This document shows, in pieces, positions 1-7,955 of a stretch of 64,000 nucleotides of DNA (its first letter is position 1; every line of letters starts with the position of its first letter). This DNA is from Flavihumibacter petaseus NBRC 106054 (GTDB lineage: Bacteria; Bacteroidota; Bacteroidia; Chitinophagales; Chitinophagaceae), in NCBI RefSeq assembly GCF_000974785.1, contig NZ_BBWV01000002.1, positions 992,001-1,056,000 on the forward strand, in the 5' to 3' direction. A program made the position numbers and the translations under genes. The notes below the pieces were generated by a model that saw only the letters and a list, made by a program, of their open reading frames with translations, was not told the DNA's origin and ran no database searches.

Positions 1-1941
1 CAGTACTTCTTCGAAACTATCCGGGATAAGAAGGGCCTGCTGCTGGATGTGGTTGAGCTGGAAGCCTGTGCATTTCAGTATATCGATGGTGTTTCCGCCA
101 ATGTGTGGAAGCTCGGAAAAACAACTCAAACCGTCGAAGAGTGCCAGAAGAAAGCAAGCTCAGTTGCTTCCACACTGCTCCGGAACTTCATAGTGGAAGT
201 CGGAGTCTATCTGGATGACATGCAGGAGATCCTGGACGTCGAGGTTAGTATTGACGAATTTCTGACCATCAACGGCGTGGATATCCCCCTGCCATGCCAT
301 GGGAAGATTGACCTTGTTATCCTGACCACGGAAGGTAAAACCGTGATCGTTGACCACAAGTCGAAGACCTCCTACACGGATGACGATGAAATAGCCCTGA
401 GTATCGGTACCCAGGCGATCACCTACGTCACTTCCTACGAAGCGCGTTCAGGCAGGACGATAGATGAAGTGTGGTTCGTGGAGAATAAAAGCTCTGTGAA
501 CAAGGATAAGTCTGCCCAGCTCCGGAAGTTCAAGGTGGAAATGGACCTCAACACCCGCCGGCTGTATGAAGCGCTGCTTTACGAACCGCTGAAGCGCATG
601 CTGGAAGCCATATCAAATCCGGATTACATCTACCTGATCAATGAGGCGGATAATTATGTGGACCGCGCTGAAATGTACGACTTCTGGTGCCGGACAATGA
701 TCTGTGAAGTGGAAGATTTCAATGTCGAGGAATCGAAAAAGGACCTGGTAGCCAGGCGCCTGAAGCGGATCAAGGACTCAAGTCTAACAATCGTTACCCC
801 CAACATTATCAAAAAATTCAAGGAAAACGCCTCGGCGTTCATCCAATACGATTTAAGCAACAAGAACATGACACAAGCTGAAAAAATTGAGCACGTTATG
901 CGCAGCTTCGGAACAGCAATCCGGGTTGCCCATATGTTCGAAGGTTATTCCAGCAACACCTACCTCCTGGAGGTTTCCGCTGGTGTAAAGCTGGCATCGA
1001 TCCAGTCTCATCGCCTGGATATTGCCAATGCCCTGGACGTTTCCAGTGTGCGAATCTCCAAGGATCTCGTGGTGCACGAAGGAAAATCCTACCTGGCTGT
1101 GGACTTCGTCAAGAAGCGTGACCGGGATCTGTTCTTTGACCGGTCTGCCTTGGTTGGCCGGAGGATTCCACTGGGCAAGGACAACTTTGACAATGTAGTT
1201 GCCTGGGATCTGGACAACAGTTCTACGCCACACATGCTGGTCTGCGGCGCAACAGGATCTGGTAAGTCTGTTTTCGTGAAATCCATTCTGGAGTATGGCC
1301 ATCTCGCCGGCGTCAAGGAGATCGTCGTATTCGATCCTAAGTTCGAATTCACCGACTACAACCACCGGCGCAATGTTAAAGTGTACAACGATATCGAGGA
1401 TATCGAAAAGGCTATGGAGAAGCTGGTAGAAGACATGCAGGGCCGGGTGAAGACTGGCCAGAACAGGTCCACACTGGTGATTTTCGACGAGTTTGCTGAC
1501 GCCCTGGCCAACTCAGCCAAAGCAAAAGATCTTCGGATTTATGAGGAAATAGTAACGATCAATGCCAAGGGCGTTCCCATCAAACACCGTGAGCACGTCG
1601 GCGATCGCAAGCCGCTGGAAGAAAACCTCCGGATCCTACTGCAGAAAGGTCGCTCATCCGGGTTCCGGATTGTTGCCGCCACTCAACGGGCCTCTGTTAA
1701 GGTTATCACTGGTGATGCGAAAGTCAATTTCCCCGTGCAGGTTTGTTTCCGCGTGCCCAAAGAGGCTGATTCCCGCGTCGTTCTTGACGAATCTGGCGCT
1801 GAATCCCTTGCGGGCAGCGGTGACGGCCTGATCAAATCTCCGGAGTATAAGGATACCGTTCGCTTCCAGGCTTATTATGTAAAACCCAGCGAGATCACAG
1901 CTGTGAGTGACACCGGTGAGGAAATCATTGTAGTGGAATAG
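1..1941 (+). CDS. PD-(D/E)XK nuclease domain fused to FtsK-like ATPase (5' end missing)
   Basis: The frame is open to the first base of the window, so the gene starts further left; a GTG at 49 is only an internal possibility. Counting from that GTG, residues 60-110 look like a RecB/Cas4-type PD-(D/E)XK nuclease core (D88 in GKID, then D102-H-K104). Residues 390-600 are an FtsK/HerA-type motor with Walker A GATGSGKS (400-407) and Walker B VIFDE (477-481). Such a protein could translocate and cut DNA, for example in replication, recombination or resolving phage concatemers. The fusion of the two domains in one chain is unusual. It ends 2 bases before the next gene, so it heads or belongs to the early operon. 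Domain calls are from motifs; the biological role is inference. Confidence 0.8.
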   Translation, partial: QYFFETIRDKKGLLLDVVELEACAFQYIDGVSANVWKLGKTTQTVEECQKKASSVASTLLRNFIVEVGVYLDDMQEILDVEVSIDEFLTINGVDIPLPCHGKIDLVILTTEGKTVIVDHKSKTSYTDDDEIALSIGTQAITYVTSYEARSGRTIDEVWFVENKSSVNKDKSAQLRKFKVEMDLNTRRLYEALLYEPLKRMLEAISNPDYIYLINEADNYVDRAEMYDFWCRTMICEVEDFNVEESKKDLVARRLKRIKDSSLTIVTPNIIKKFKENASAFIQYDLSNKNMTQAEKIEHVMRSFGTAIRVAHMFEGYSSNTYLLEVSAGVKLASIQSHRLDIANALDVSSVRISKDLVVHEGKSYLAVDFVKKRDRDLFFDRSALVGRRIPLGKDNFDNVVAWDLDNSSTPHMLVCGATGSGKSVFVKSILEYGHLAGVKEIVVFDPKFEFTDYNHRRNVKVYNDIEDIEKAMEKLVEDMQGRVKTGQNRSTLVIFDEFADALANSAKAKDLRIYEEIVTINAKGVPIKHREHVGDRKPLEENLRILLQKGRSSGFRIVAATQRASVKVITGDAKVNFPVQVCFRVPKEADSRVVLDESGAESLAGSGDGLIKSPEYKDTVRFQAYYVKPSEITAVSDTGEEIIVVE

Positions 1942-1943
1942 AC

Positions 1944-2219
1944 ATGAAGCCCCAGGACAGTTTCCTCCTCCCCGCAGACGTGTTCAGTTTTACTGGCAAA
2001 CGTCAATATGCAGCAGCTGGCGACAGAGTTACGGTTGTTTCCGTGTCGCCAGCTGTATCGGGGGATCAGGTTCTGATTCTGGAAACGGCGGATGGCTTTC
2101 GGTTCCCATGGTCAGAAGACAAGCCAAAGAGAGTGGAAGTCCAGGCGCTAGATAGTTCCAAGAAACAAAAGTTAAAATCCGCGCCCATTCATCATAAAGA
2201 ACAAACATCCCTTTTTTAA
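1944..2219 (+). CDS. Small hypothetical protein with C-terminal clamp-binding-like motif
   Basis: I do not recognise the family. The 91-residue protein has a beta-rich first half (residues 15-65, with valines alternating) and a basic C-terminal third. Its last five residues are QTSLF, a good match to the bacterial sliding-clamp binding pentapeptide (consensus QL(S/D)LF), placed at the extreme C-terminus as in many clamp partners. A clamp gene lies 660 bases downstream in the same operon, which makes clamp binding plausible. It follows the FtsK fusion by 2 bases, suggesting co-translation. The role is inferred only from the motif and position. Confidence 0.65.
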   Translation: MKPQDSFLLPADVFSFTGKRQYAAAGDRVTVVSVSPAVSGDQVLILETADGFRFPWSEDKPKRVEVQALDSSKKQKLKSAPIHHKEQTSLF

Positions 2220-2231
2220 CGACCAATTCCT

Positions 2232-2615
2232 ATGGCAGCAACTTGTAAGCATGAACATTGTCGATTTCCGGTTTTCTCCCACGGCTACTGCAAAATCCAT
2301 CAGTACTGCTGGAAGCAGGCTGCCGGGATACCGCCGGTCAGCAAAAAGAGGGTAAGCCTAAATAAGCAATACAGCATACTCGCCAGGACTTTCAAAAGGT
2401 TGTTTCCGGTTTGCATGGCAAAATTGCCAGGCTGCACCCATGCTGCAACGGATATCCACCATAAACGGGGACGGGGAATATTCTTTCTCGTGACCGCGAC
2501 CTGGTTATCGGTATGTAGGTCATGTCACTGCAAGATCGAGCAGGATCCAGCTATGGCAAAAGAACGCGGGTTTAGCGACAGCAGATTAGGAAACCAAGAT
2601 ATCAGCAAATTATGA
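2232..2615 (+). CDS. HNH-type endonuclease (phage)
   Basis: The N-terminus carries a zinc-binding pattern (C5, C10, C20, H23). Residues 67-110 form an HNH-like treble-clef: C68, a His pair H76-H77 followed by KRGRG, then CRSCH (95-99) and a trailing P-x-A-x-x-x-G segment. This arrangement, HH-x-x-GR followed by CRxCHxxIExxP, is typical of small phage HNH proteins placed in recombination and replication modules. It may nick or process phage DNA. The stop overlaps the start of the next gene (ATGA). No introns or homing context are visible, so it is read as a resident nuclease and not as a homing element. Confidence 0.7.
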   Translation: MAATCKHEHCRFPVFSHGYCKIHQYCWKQAAGIPPVSKKRVSLNKQYSILARTFKRLFPVCMAKLPGCTHAATDIHHKRGRGIFFLVTATWLSVCRSCHCKIEQDPAMAKERGFSDSRLGNQDISKL

Positions 2616-2902
2616 CATCCAGCCAGATAAAACTAGTAGACCAACTGTTGGCGAAGGACAGGTTTATGATCCTTTCCCGAAATCATCGCGGCGCCGTTGC
2701 CTACAAAATATTCCAGGGTCGAATGAACCCTGTTGGCTATGCTCGGACCAAAACTGCAACCGCAATCTGGCACCTGATGAAGGAAGACAAGAAGGGTAGG
2801 GTCACGTTGAACCGTACCGCTATCCGGCAAGTACATGGTAATTCAACTGTCAAAAAACTTTATAAAAATCAACTGCATGCAAAAGGTGATTCTCAGCTCT
2901 GA
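2612..2902 (+). CDS. Hypothetical phage protein
   Basis: The 96-residue protein has no domain I recognise. It is basic, with a winged-helix-like alternation of helices and strands between residues 1 and 75 that could bind DNA, but no diagnostic motif is visible. It starts in a 4-base ATGA overlap with the HNH gene and its 3' end overlaps the sliding-clamp start by 26 bases, so it is embedded in a translationally coupled operon. Confidence 0.6.
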   Translation: MTSSQIKLVDQLLAKDRFMILSRNHRGAVAYKIFQGRMNPVGYARTKTATAIWHLMKEDKKGRVTLNRTAIRQVHGNSTVKKLYKNQLHAKGDSQL

Positions 2903-3965
2903 CGCGCTGAAAGCTGGCCTGAAAAAACTTTCCCAGGCCATCAGTAAAAAATCCGTCATGCCCGTCCTCCAGAACGTACTGTGTAAAGTTTCTGAGGGTC
3001 ATATGGAGATGATCAGCAGCGATCTGGAGCTGACAATCAAGCTGGTTCTTGAAGTGGAAGCAAAGGAAAGTTTTCAGTTCCTGCTTCCCTTCGAATTCGT
3101 CAGTAAGATCGTGGGAATCCTTAAAGTTCAGCCGATAGCAATTGAGGTTGAAACCTCAAGGGTAGCGCTTAGAGCTGAGCACGATCTTTTTGAAATTGGG
3201 GGCTTCGAAGGTGCTGAGCTCTACCCGGCAGTGCCAGACATTCCAAAAAAGAACAGGACCATCCTGAATAATGAGTTGCTGTTTTGGTTGGGGCGTGCGA
3301 TGGATACTGTCTCCAGTGACGAGAATCGGCCAGCAATGATGAAGGCTTGCCTGGATATCAAAGCTGAGAGCCTTACGATTGCCAGCACCAACGCAACGAT
3401 GCTTTTCACAAAAGTGGCCGCCGTCGAGTCGGCAAACGTCGATCAACTGCTAATCACCCCTAAAGTTGCCAAAGTGTTGGAGGGATTTGCTGAGGCTGAG
3501 GTGTTCTGGCATAAAAAACAGATCGCATTTAAAAGCAGCCACATGACCGTTATCGCTACTCGACATGAAGATAAATTCCCAGATTACAAGGTTGTTATTC
3601 CAGACTTCAAGGCAAATCTCACTCTGGAAAGGTCGGTGTTAGTCGAAGCTCTGGAAAAGTCTTCTTTGAGCAGTAGCACGCTCACTACAGTTTTTCTCAC
3701 CCGCGGCAAAGAGACGCAGACGATCTACTTTGAAACCTTTGATCAAGATCTCGATCGCAAAATTTTGATAGATATCACGGGTGACTACACCGGTACGGTT
3801 GATCAAGTAGCAATCAACCCAAAAAGCATGTTGACACTTTTAAAGCAGGTAGACTTTGGTGAGATCTCCCTTCATATCGAAAAGCCTGCCTCGCCTGTGC
3901 TGATCTCCAGTACTGAGGATGCTGGTTATTTAAGTCTTCTTGTACCATACAAAATCAATGATTAA
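2877..3965 (+). CDS. dnaN: DNA polymerase III beta sliding clamp, phage-encoded
   Basis: The 362-residue product is a full-length beta clamp: it starts MQKVILSSDALKAGLKKLS, the classic first strand and helix, and has three repeated clamp domains of about 120 residues. The frame is open further upstream to an ATG at 2835, but the family always starts at the equivalent of the ATG at 2877. The clamp encircles DNA and tethers polymerase and repair proteins through short LF-containing peptides. The chromosome has its own dnaN, so this copy would give the phage a clamp of its own. It directly precedes the PRTRC cassette (9 bases to protein E), which ties that cassette to replication. The upstream sequence is A/T-rich and has no Shine-Dalgarno site. 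Confidence 0.93.
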   Translation: MQKVILSSDALKAGLKKLSQAISKKSVMPVLQNVLCKVSEGHMEMISSDLELTIKLVLEVEAKESFQFLLPFEFVSKIVGILKVQPIAIEVETSRVALRAEHDLFEIGGFEGAELYPAVPDIPKKNRTILNNELLFWLGRAMDTVSSDENRPAMMKACLDIKAESLTIASTNATMLFTKVAAVESANVDQLLITPKVAKVLEGFAEAEVFWHKKQIAFKSSHMTVIATRHEDKFPDYKVVIPDFKANLTLERSVLVEALEKSSLSSSTLTTVFLTRGKETQTIYFETFDQDLDRKILIDITGDYTGTVDQVAINPKSMLTLLKQVDFGEISLHIEKPASPVLISSTEDAGYLSLLVPYKIND

Positions 3966-3974
3966 AACTTTTAT

Positions 3975-4418
3975 ATGAACTTTTTTCAGTCACTTTTTGA
4001 AGCAGCTCCTGGCCTTGATCTTACCATACGGATGAAAGAAAAGGCCGGCATAATCACCATGACCGTTCTGCCGCACGTTGGCGCTAAGGATGGTAAGATC
4101 AAACCGGTCAATATCTCCGGTACCCCAGCTGATCTGGACGAAGGCTTCTTTGCAGCAATTACTCCGATGCTCGAAGCTGCCAAAGGCCTGACAGTATCGG
4201 AAGGCCCAGAAACCGCAAGCGATTCGGGTGATGATAACGGTACCGGGAAATCAGCACCAGCCAAAAAGCAGCCTGTTGAAAAGAAGTCAACTGCCAAGAA
4301 GCAGGCAATGAAGAAGGCGGCAAAGGCAGAGCCCAAGGACAGCGATACTGATTCGGAAGGTGATCAACCACCTACAGAGGAACTGAAACCAAAAGTTGAA
4401 ACCCCATCCCTTTTTTAA
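3975..4418 (+). CDS. PRTRC system protein E
   Basis: The first 75 residues match the PRTRC E family as seen in Bacteroidota: a short helix, a LTIRM strand, and the signature GTPADLDEGFFAAITPMLE around residues 48-67. Residues 80-140 are a Lys/Ala/Asp/Glu-rich, probably disordered tail (KK repeats resembling a nucleic-acid-binding linker). The protein ends TPSLF, close to a clamp-binding motif though lacking the first Gln. The PRTRC system (ParB-related, ThiF-related cassette) is usually found on plasmids and conjugative elements; its function is not established. The gene lies between the clamp and PRTRC C and shares the leader AAAACTTTTATATGAA with the gene at 39925. Confidence 0.85.
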   Translation: MNFFQSLFEAAPGLDLTIRMKEKAGIITMTVLPHVGAKDGKIKPVNISGTPADLDEGFFAAITPMLEAAKGLTVSEGPETASDSGDDNGTGKSAPAKKQPVEKKSTAKKQAMKKAAKAEPKDSDTDSEGDQPPTEELKPKVETPSLF

Positions 4419-4436
4419 CCCAACAATTCAATACCA

Positions 4437-4658
4437 ATGGCACTCGAGGTAACCAACCTGAAGCGCAGCTTCAAATTCAAGAAAGATGGCAAAATGATCA
4501 CCCTGGCTGATGCTAACCCGGCATTTACCCTGGAAGAAACGGTACAGTTTTACAGTACCCAATACCCGGAACTCACGACTGCCACCATTGATGGACCCAA
4601 GGTGGAATGCGATAACGCTGTTTATGAATTCAAAACAACCATAGGTACCAAAGGATGA
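4437..4658 (+). CDS. PRTRC system protein C, ubiquitin-like protein
   Basis: The 73-residue protein matches PRTRC C nearly end to end: R-x-F-x-F near residue 10, the EETVQFYSTQYPELTTA segment (33-49) and the family-invariant finish VYEFKTTIGTKG. It is a predicted beta-grasp, ubiquitin-like (Prok_Ub-type) protein, and the open C-terminal Gly is what an E1-like enzyme would adenylate. No processing peptidase would be needed because translation stops directly after this Gly. The E2-like and E1-like partners lie 1.2 and 1.9 kb downstream. Family match is strong; the conjugation role is from published comparative genomics of these families as I recall it, and the targets are unknown. Confidence 0.9.
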   Translation: MALEVTNLKRSFKFKKDGKMITLADANPAFTLEETVQFYSTQYPELTTATIDGPKVECDNAVYEFKTTIGTKG

Positions 4659-4680
4659 AAAATTCCAAGGAAACCAAACC

Positions 4681-5859
4681 ATGCCGGCGAAAATTAAACA
4701 TAAGAGATCTGCACCGCGAACTGGCGCATCTGTTTCAGGAAGAAAAACGAAACGGACGGCTAATGGCGGGAGAAGAGAAGCAGGATCGCCGGCAGCTGCC
4801 GTCATCGCAGATTCCTTTCATTCCCTGATCCTGAAGCCGGTGCCGGGACCGGTCGTATTCTTCAATGGCCAGCACAGGGATGCTGATGGCGAAGATGCCA
4901 TGTTGATCTACCAGGCTGTTTTTGATGCGTACCGGCAGATGAAGTTCATCCGGAATGCAGAAAGGATTCGGATCAATCCAGCAGCTATAGGATTGAGCAT
5001 TGAAAACAGCATTCATTTCTGCCTTACGGAAATAAAGAAGATGCTGCCGTCCCGGTGGGAGGTAAACGTGGAGAAGGAGGGTGATAAATACCTGGTAGTA
5101 ATCTACTTCACCTGTGAATTAAACGACAGCTGGAACATATTTGAAGCGGGGCCGATTATCAGGATCCTGGAACAGGAAAATCCAAAGTTGCTCGGATACT
5201 TTCTTCAGTTTCTGTCTGCGATGGTCCGCGTTGCAGCGATCGGCAACTGGCAGACAGACTTTCAGGATGATTTATTCAACCTGCGTGATAGGGTTGAAGA
5301 AATGTGGGCAGATCCGGAGGAGTACGAAGACCTGGATGAACTGACACTTGCACTCAACGAGTATAATGCCGGCGCTCCAGATCACTTTGGCAGGAAGATT
5401 CTGAACATAAAAAAGGTAAATCTAAAGAAGCTGCAGCAACAGGCCCGTAGGTTCAGAAGCTGCCCGGAAGTGGCCAATGTGATCTGCCAGGGCTGTGAAC
5501 TCCTGATGGAAGGAAGATCCCTTGCCGAATACCGGAATATGGACAGGATGGAAAAGGAAGGCTATGACGGGTATTACCTGCAACTGGATCTGCAGTACTG
5601 TGTGGTGTGGAAGTACGCTGATCCTGTTTTTGACGACTACGAGGAATATCTCAATTCAATGGCCAATGAAGGATTGGAAGAGCCGGAAATAAGATTGGTC
5701 ATTGATCAGAACCTAAAACTGGAAGATATCCTTCACTGTGACGATCGAAAGTCGTGGCCTATGCGCTTGGCAAATTTCATGGACAGAGCAAAAGAGTTAC
5801 TGGTAATATTCAAATCAAAGTATGAACCAACGGACGGACGCGCTGATGAAGACTTTTAA
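4681..5859 (+). CDS. Large protein in the PRTRC F position
   Basis: The 392-residue acidic protein lies between PRTRC C and PRTRC B, the place of protein F in the cassette. I cannot confirm the F family from sequence alone, so this is a call by position. The first 45 residues are basic and probably disordered (KIKHKRS, KTKRT). The rest is mostly helical with a D/E-rich middle (residues 195-240, containing WADPEEYEDLDEL). No catalytic motif was recognised. It overlaps protein B by 38 bases if B starts at 5822, or 14 bases if it starts at 5846, so the two are translationally coupled. It could be a scaffold or substrate adaptor for the conjugation module; this is speculation. Confidence 0.7.
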   Translation: MPAKIKHKRSAPRTGASVSGRKTKRTANGGRREAGSPAAAVIADSFHSLILKPVPGPVVFFNGQHRDADGEDAMLIYQAVFDAYRQMKFIRNAERIRINPAAIGLSIENSIHFCLTEIKKMLPSRWEVNVEKEGDKYLVVIYFTCELNDSWNIFEAGPIIRILEQENPKLLGYFLQFLSAMVRVAAIGNWQTDFQDDLFNLRDRVEEMWADPEEYEDLDELTLALNEYNAGAPDHFGRKILNIKKVNLKKLQQQARRFRSCPEVANVICQGCELLMEGRSLAEYRNMDRMEKEGYDGYYLQLDLQYCVVWKYADPVFDDYEEYLNSMANEGLEEPEIRLVIDQNLKLEDILHCDDRKSWPMRLANFMDRAKELLVIFKSKYEPTDGRADEDF

Positions 5860-6541
5860 CCCGCAACTGCTGATTGCGGTATATGCCCCTACCGGCAGCT
5901 GGATGGATGCCTACCTGGAAAGCCACGAGGTGGACACAAAGGGTAGGATTCTGGAAGGCAGGCCGCTGAAGCAGGAAACTATTGACGGGTTAGTGGATGT
6001 GTTCTACCAGGAACGGCAGCAAAGGAGCGAAATATCGGGCCTTCTGCCGCATAATATGCTCCATTTCCAACAACTGAGTGGTGGCGGCCACGAACTTATC
6101 TGGTACCGGCCAGCCGAGAAAAGGCAGCTGTTCTTTGCGGAGAAGCTCCACATACCTTCCGGCGAGGCCTGGGTGCCACCGATGATCTACCACGTTCATA
6201 AAAGGCAAATGGAAGTATTTGCCTGGGAAGATGATGGGTCACGGCCAACCGAAAAAACACAGCTGCTGCGTGCGCCTTTCCACAATGTTTCCGGGAGCGG
6301 TGATGTATGCCTGGGCAGTGCAAAAGCTAAGAAGCCCGAAACAAATACGATCGCGGCACTGCTAAAATACTGGGAAGATATGTTCTGGCTGAGCGAATTC
6401 ACGCACCTGGCCGGCTCTGAAAACCCAACCAAAACGAATGTCAACCTGATCTGGAGACAGCTCATTGGCTCAGAAACCAAATGGTCTGACCTGGGTGAAC
6501 TGTTACCAATTAAAAACACACTGGAGGATCTGCTGCCATGA
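5822..6541 (+). CDS. PRTRC system protein B, E2-like
   Basis: The 239-residue protein matches PRTRC B: LPHNMLHF (75-82), IWY, RQLFFAEKLHIPSG (101-114), VPPMIY (118-123), then APFHNV (151-156) followed by GSGDVCLG (158-165). C163 is the only cysteine in the protein and sits where E2-like (Prok-E2_D-type) proteins carry the thioester-forming Cys. The expected role is to accept PRTRC C from the ThiF protein and pass it to a target. The start at 5822 overlaps the upstream gene by 38 bases; an alternative ATG at 5846 (residue 9, MKTFNPQLL) gives a smaller overlap. Its stop overlaps the ThiF start by 4 bases, supporting one transcriptional and translational unit. Confidence 0.88.
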   Translation: MNQRTDALMKTFNPQLLIAVYAPTGSWMDAYLESHEVDTKGRILEGRPLKQETIDGLVDVFYQERQQRSEISGLLPHNMLHFQQLSGGGHELIWYRPAEKRQLFFAEKLHIPSGEAWVPPMIYHVHKRQMEVFAWEDDGSRPTEKTQLLRAPFHNVSGSGDVCLGSAKAKKPETNTIAALLKYWEDMFWLSEFTHLAGSENPTKTNVNLIWRQLIGSETKWSDLGELLPIKNTLEDLLP

Positions 6542-7338
6542 CCGTACACTATACGCACCCCTACCTGCTCAATCCGCAGCACAAGGTCACCATTAACCTG
6601 GTAGGTCTTGGCGGTACCGGATCCCAAATGCTGACGGCGCTGGCCAGGATCAACGAAACACTGCTGGCGATCGGCCACCCGGGCATTCATGTCAGGAGCT
6701 TTGATAGTGACACGGTTTCGGCTTCCAATATAGGCAGGCAGCTGTTTTCCCCTGCAGACCTCGGCATGAATAAGGCTGTAGTACTTACAACCCGGATCAA
6801 CCGGTTCTTCGGCTATGAATGGGAAGGACATCCGGAAAATTTTTCCGGGCAATATAGAGCCAATATCACCATCAGCTGCATTGATTCTGCTTTAGGAAGG
6901 GTAATGCTTGCGGAGACAATTACCGGCAAACAGGGACCATGTGAGCCACTTGACCGGCCACATTATTGGTTGGATATCGGCAACCTTCAGAAGACCGGGC
7001 AGGTCGTGCTTGGAACTGTTACTTCCATCAAGCAACCGAAAAGCGACCAGCCCACCGTTAATCAATTACCAAATGTGATTCAGCGGTTTCCCGATATCAA
7101 GAAGATCAAGGAAGCAGATCAGGGCCCCAGCTGCTCAGTTGCCCAGGCGATCAGCCGGCAGGATCTCTTCATAAACAGCACGCTGGCACAATTCGGCGCC
7201 AACCTGATCTGGAAGTTATTCCGGGAGGGTATGCTGACTTACCATGGCTGCTACATCAACCTGGAAAGCTTCCTGGTTACTCCCATGAGGATTGATTCGT
7301 TCAATTATTCCATAAAAAAATCAAAATCCAAAAAATGA
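6538..7338 (+). CDS. PRTRC system ThiF family protein, E1-like
   Basis: The 266-residue protein is an E1/ThiF/MoeB-type adenylating enzyme. The nucleotide-binding loop is G23-L-G25-G26-T-G28, followed by FDSD (55-58), the SNIGRQ motif with the conserved Arg (R67) and ISCID (112-116). The GPSCS motif places a candidate catalytic Cys at C199. It should activate the C-terminal Gly of PRTRC C with ATP and load it through a thioester. The match to the PRTRC ThiF family is strong across the whole length, including the final NSTLAQFGANLIW segment. It overlaps genes on both sides (ATGA at each end). ParB, protein A and protein D of the full cassette are not in this window and may lie to the left. Confidence 0.92.
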   Translation: MTVHYTHPYLLNPQHKVTINLVGLGGTGSQMLTALARINETLLAIGHPGIHVRSFDSDTVSASNIGRQLFSPADLGMNKAVVLTTRINRFFGYEWEGHPENFSGQYRANITISCIDSALGRVMLAETITGKQGPCEPLDRPHYWLDIGNLQKTGQVVLGTVTSIKQPKSDQPTVNQLPNVIQRFPDIKKIKEADQGPSCSVAQAISRQDLFINSTLAQFGANLIWKLFREGMLTYHGCYINLESFLVTPMRIDSFNYSIKKSKSKK

Positions 7339-7733
7339 AGTTGAAGTATTTCACAGAACAGACGCTACCGAAGGTTAGGGGCGCTGGTGGTACAAGGCTC
7401 GCCAGGATCAACCTGAGCACGAAAGGAGCCATCCGGATAAACGAGGCAGCTTGTCAGCTTATCGGTATTAAGGATGGCGATAAGATCTCAATTGCCCAGG
7501 ATCAGGAAGCCAAAGAAAACTGGTACATCTTTAAGGATCCCAGTCACGGATACCAGGTCCGTCTGATGAGTGACAAGAAAACCTGCGGGTTCAACCATGC
7601 AACGTTCATCGGCGCATTTAAAAAGGCTATGAACCTGAAAGATGACATCGGGGTTTCATATCTAATTGCTGGCCAGCCCACCGTGATGAGTGGTGACAAA
7701 ACCAAATTCTGGGGAATTCTGATACCATCATAA
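7335..7733 (+). CDS. Hypothetical phage protein
   Basis: The 132-residue protein is coupled to the ThiF gene by a 4-base overlap. Residues 20-60 (RINLSTKGAIRINEAACQLIGI, then KDGDKISI) have the look of an AbrB/SpoVT-like swapped beta-hairpin, with GIKDGDKI as the turn, but this is a weak structural guess. A second beta-rich segment follows at 60-130. No catalytic residues are recognised. It may be a small accessory of the replication operon. Confidence 0.6.
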   Translation: MKLKYFTEQTLPKVRGAGGTRLARINLSTKGAIRINEAACQLIGIKDGDKISIAQDQEAKENWYIFKDPSHGYQVRLMSDKKTCGFNHATFIGAFKKAMNLKDDIGVSYLIAGQPTVMSGDKTKFWGILIPS

Positions 7734-7742
7734 TCGGTAGTT

Positions 7743-7955
7743 ATGGCACACCAATCAGTTCAACAGAAGTACGAAACGCTCGTGGACAAAGTCCGCCGGA
7801 TGCGCAAACACCAGATCAATTGGTTCAACCTTCGGGTAAGCGACGATCTCCGGGCGGCAAAGAAACTGGAGCGTGAAGTTGATGCCCTATTATCCCAGGA
7901 AATTCCAATCCAGAAACCCAACCAAACGGATCTCTTTAATGGCAACAGAAGCTAG
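7743..7955 (+). CDS. Small coiled-coil protein with internal clamp-binding-like motif
   Basis: The 70-residue protein is a predicted helical hairpin (residues 5-50, rich in K/R/E/L) followed by a flexible tail holding QTDLF (residues 61-65), a near-perfect match to the sliding-clamp consensus QL(S/D)LF. With the phage clamp 4 kb upstream in the same gene string, it is a candidate clamp-binding small protein. Its 3' end overlaps the next gene's preferred start by 17 bases. The family is unknown to me. Confidence 0.65.
   Translation: MAHQSVQQKYETLVDKVRRMRKHQINWFNLRVSDDLRAAKKLEREVDALLSQEIPIQKPNQTDLFNGNRS

Noticed and set aside
4681-5859. Firm assignment of this gene as PRTRC protein F
   Set aside because: I could place it by order only; I could not confirm the family from its own motifs.
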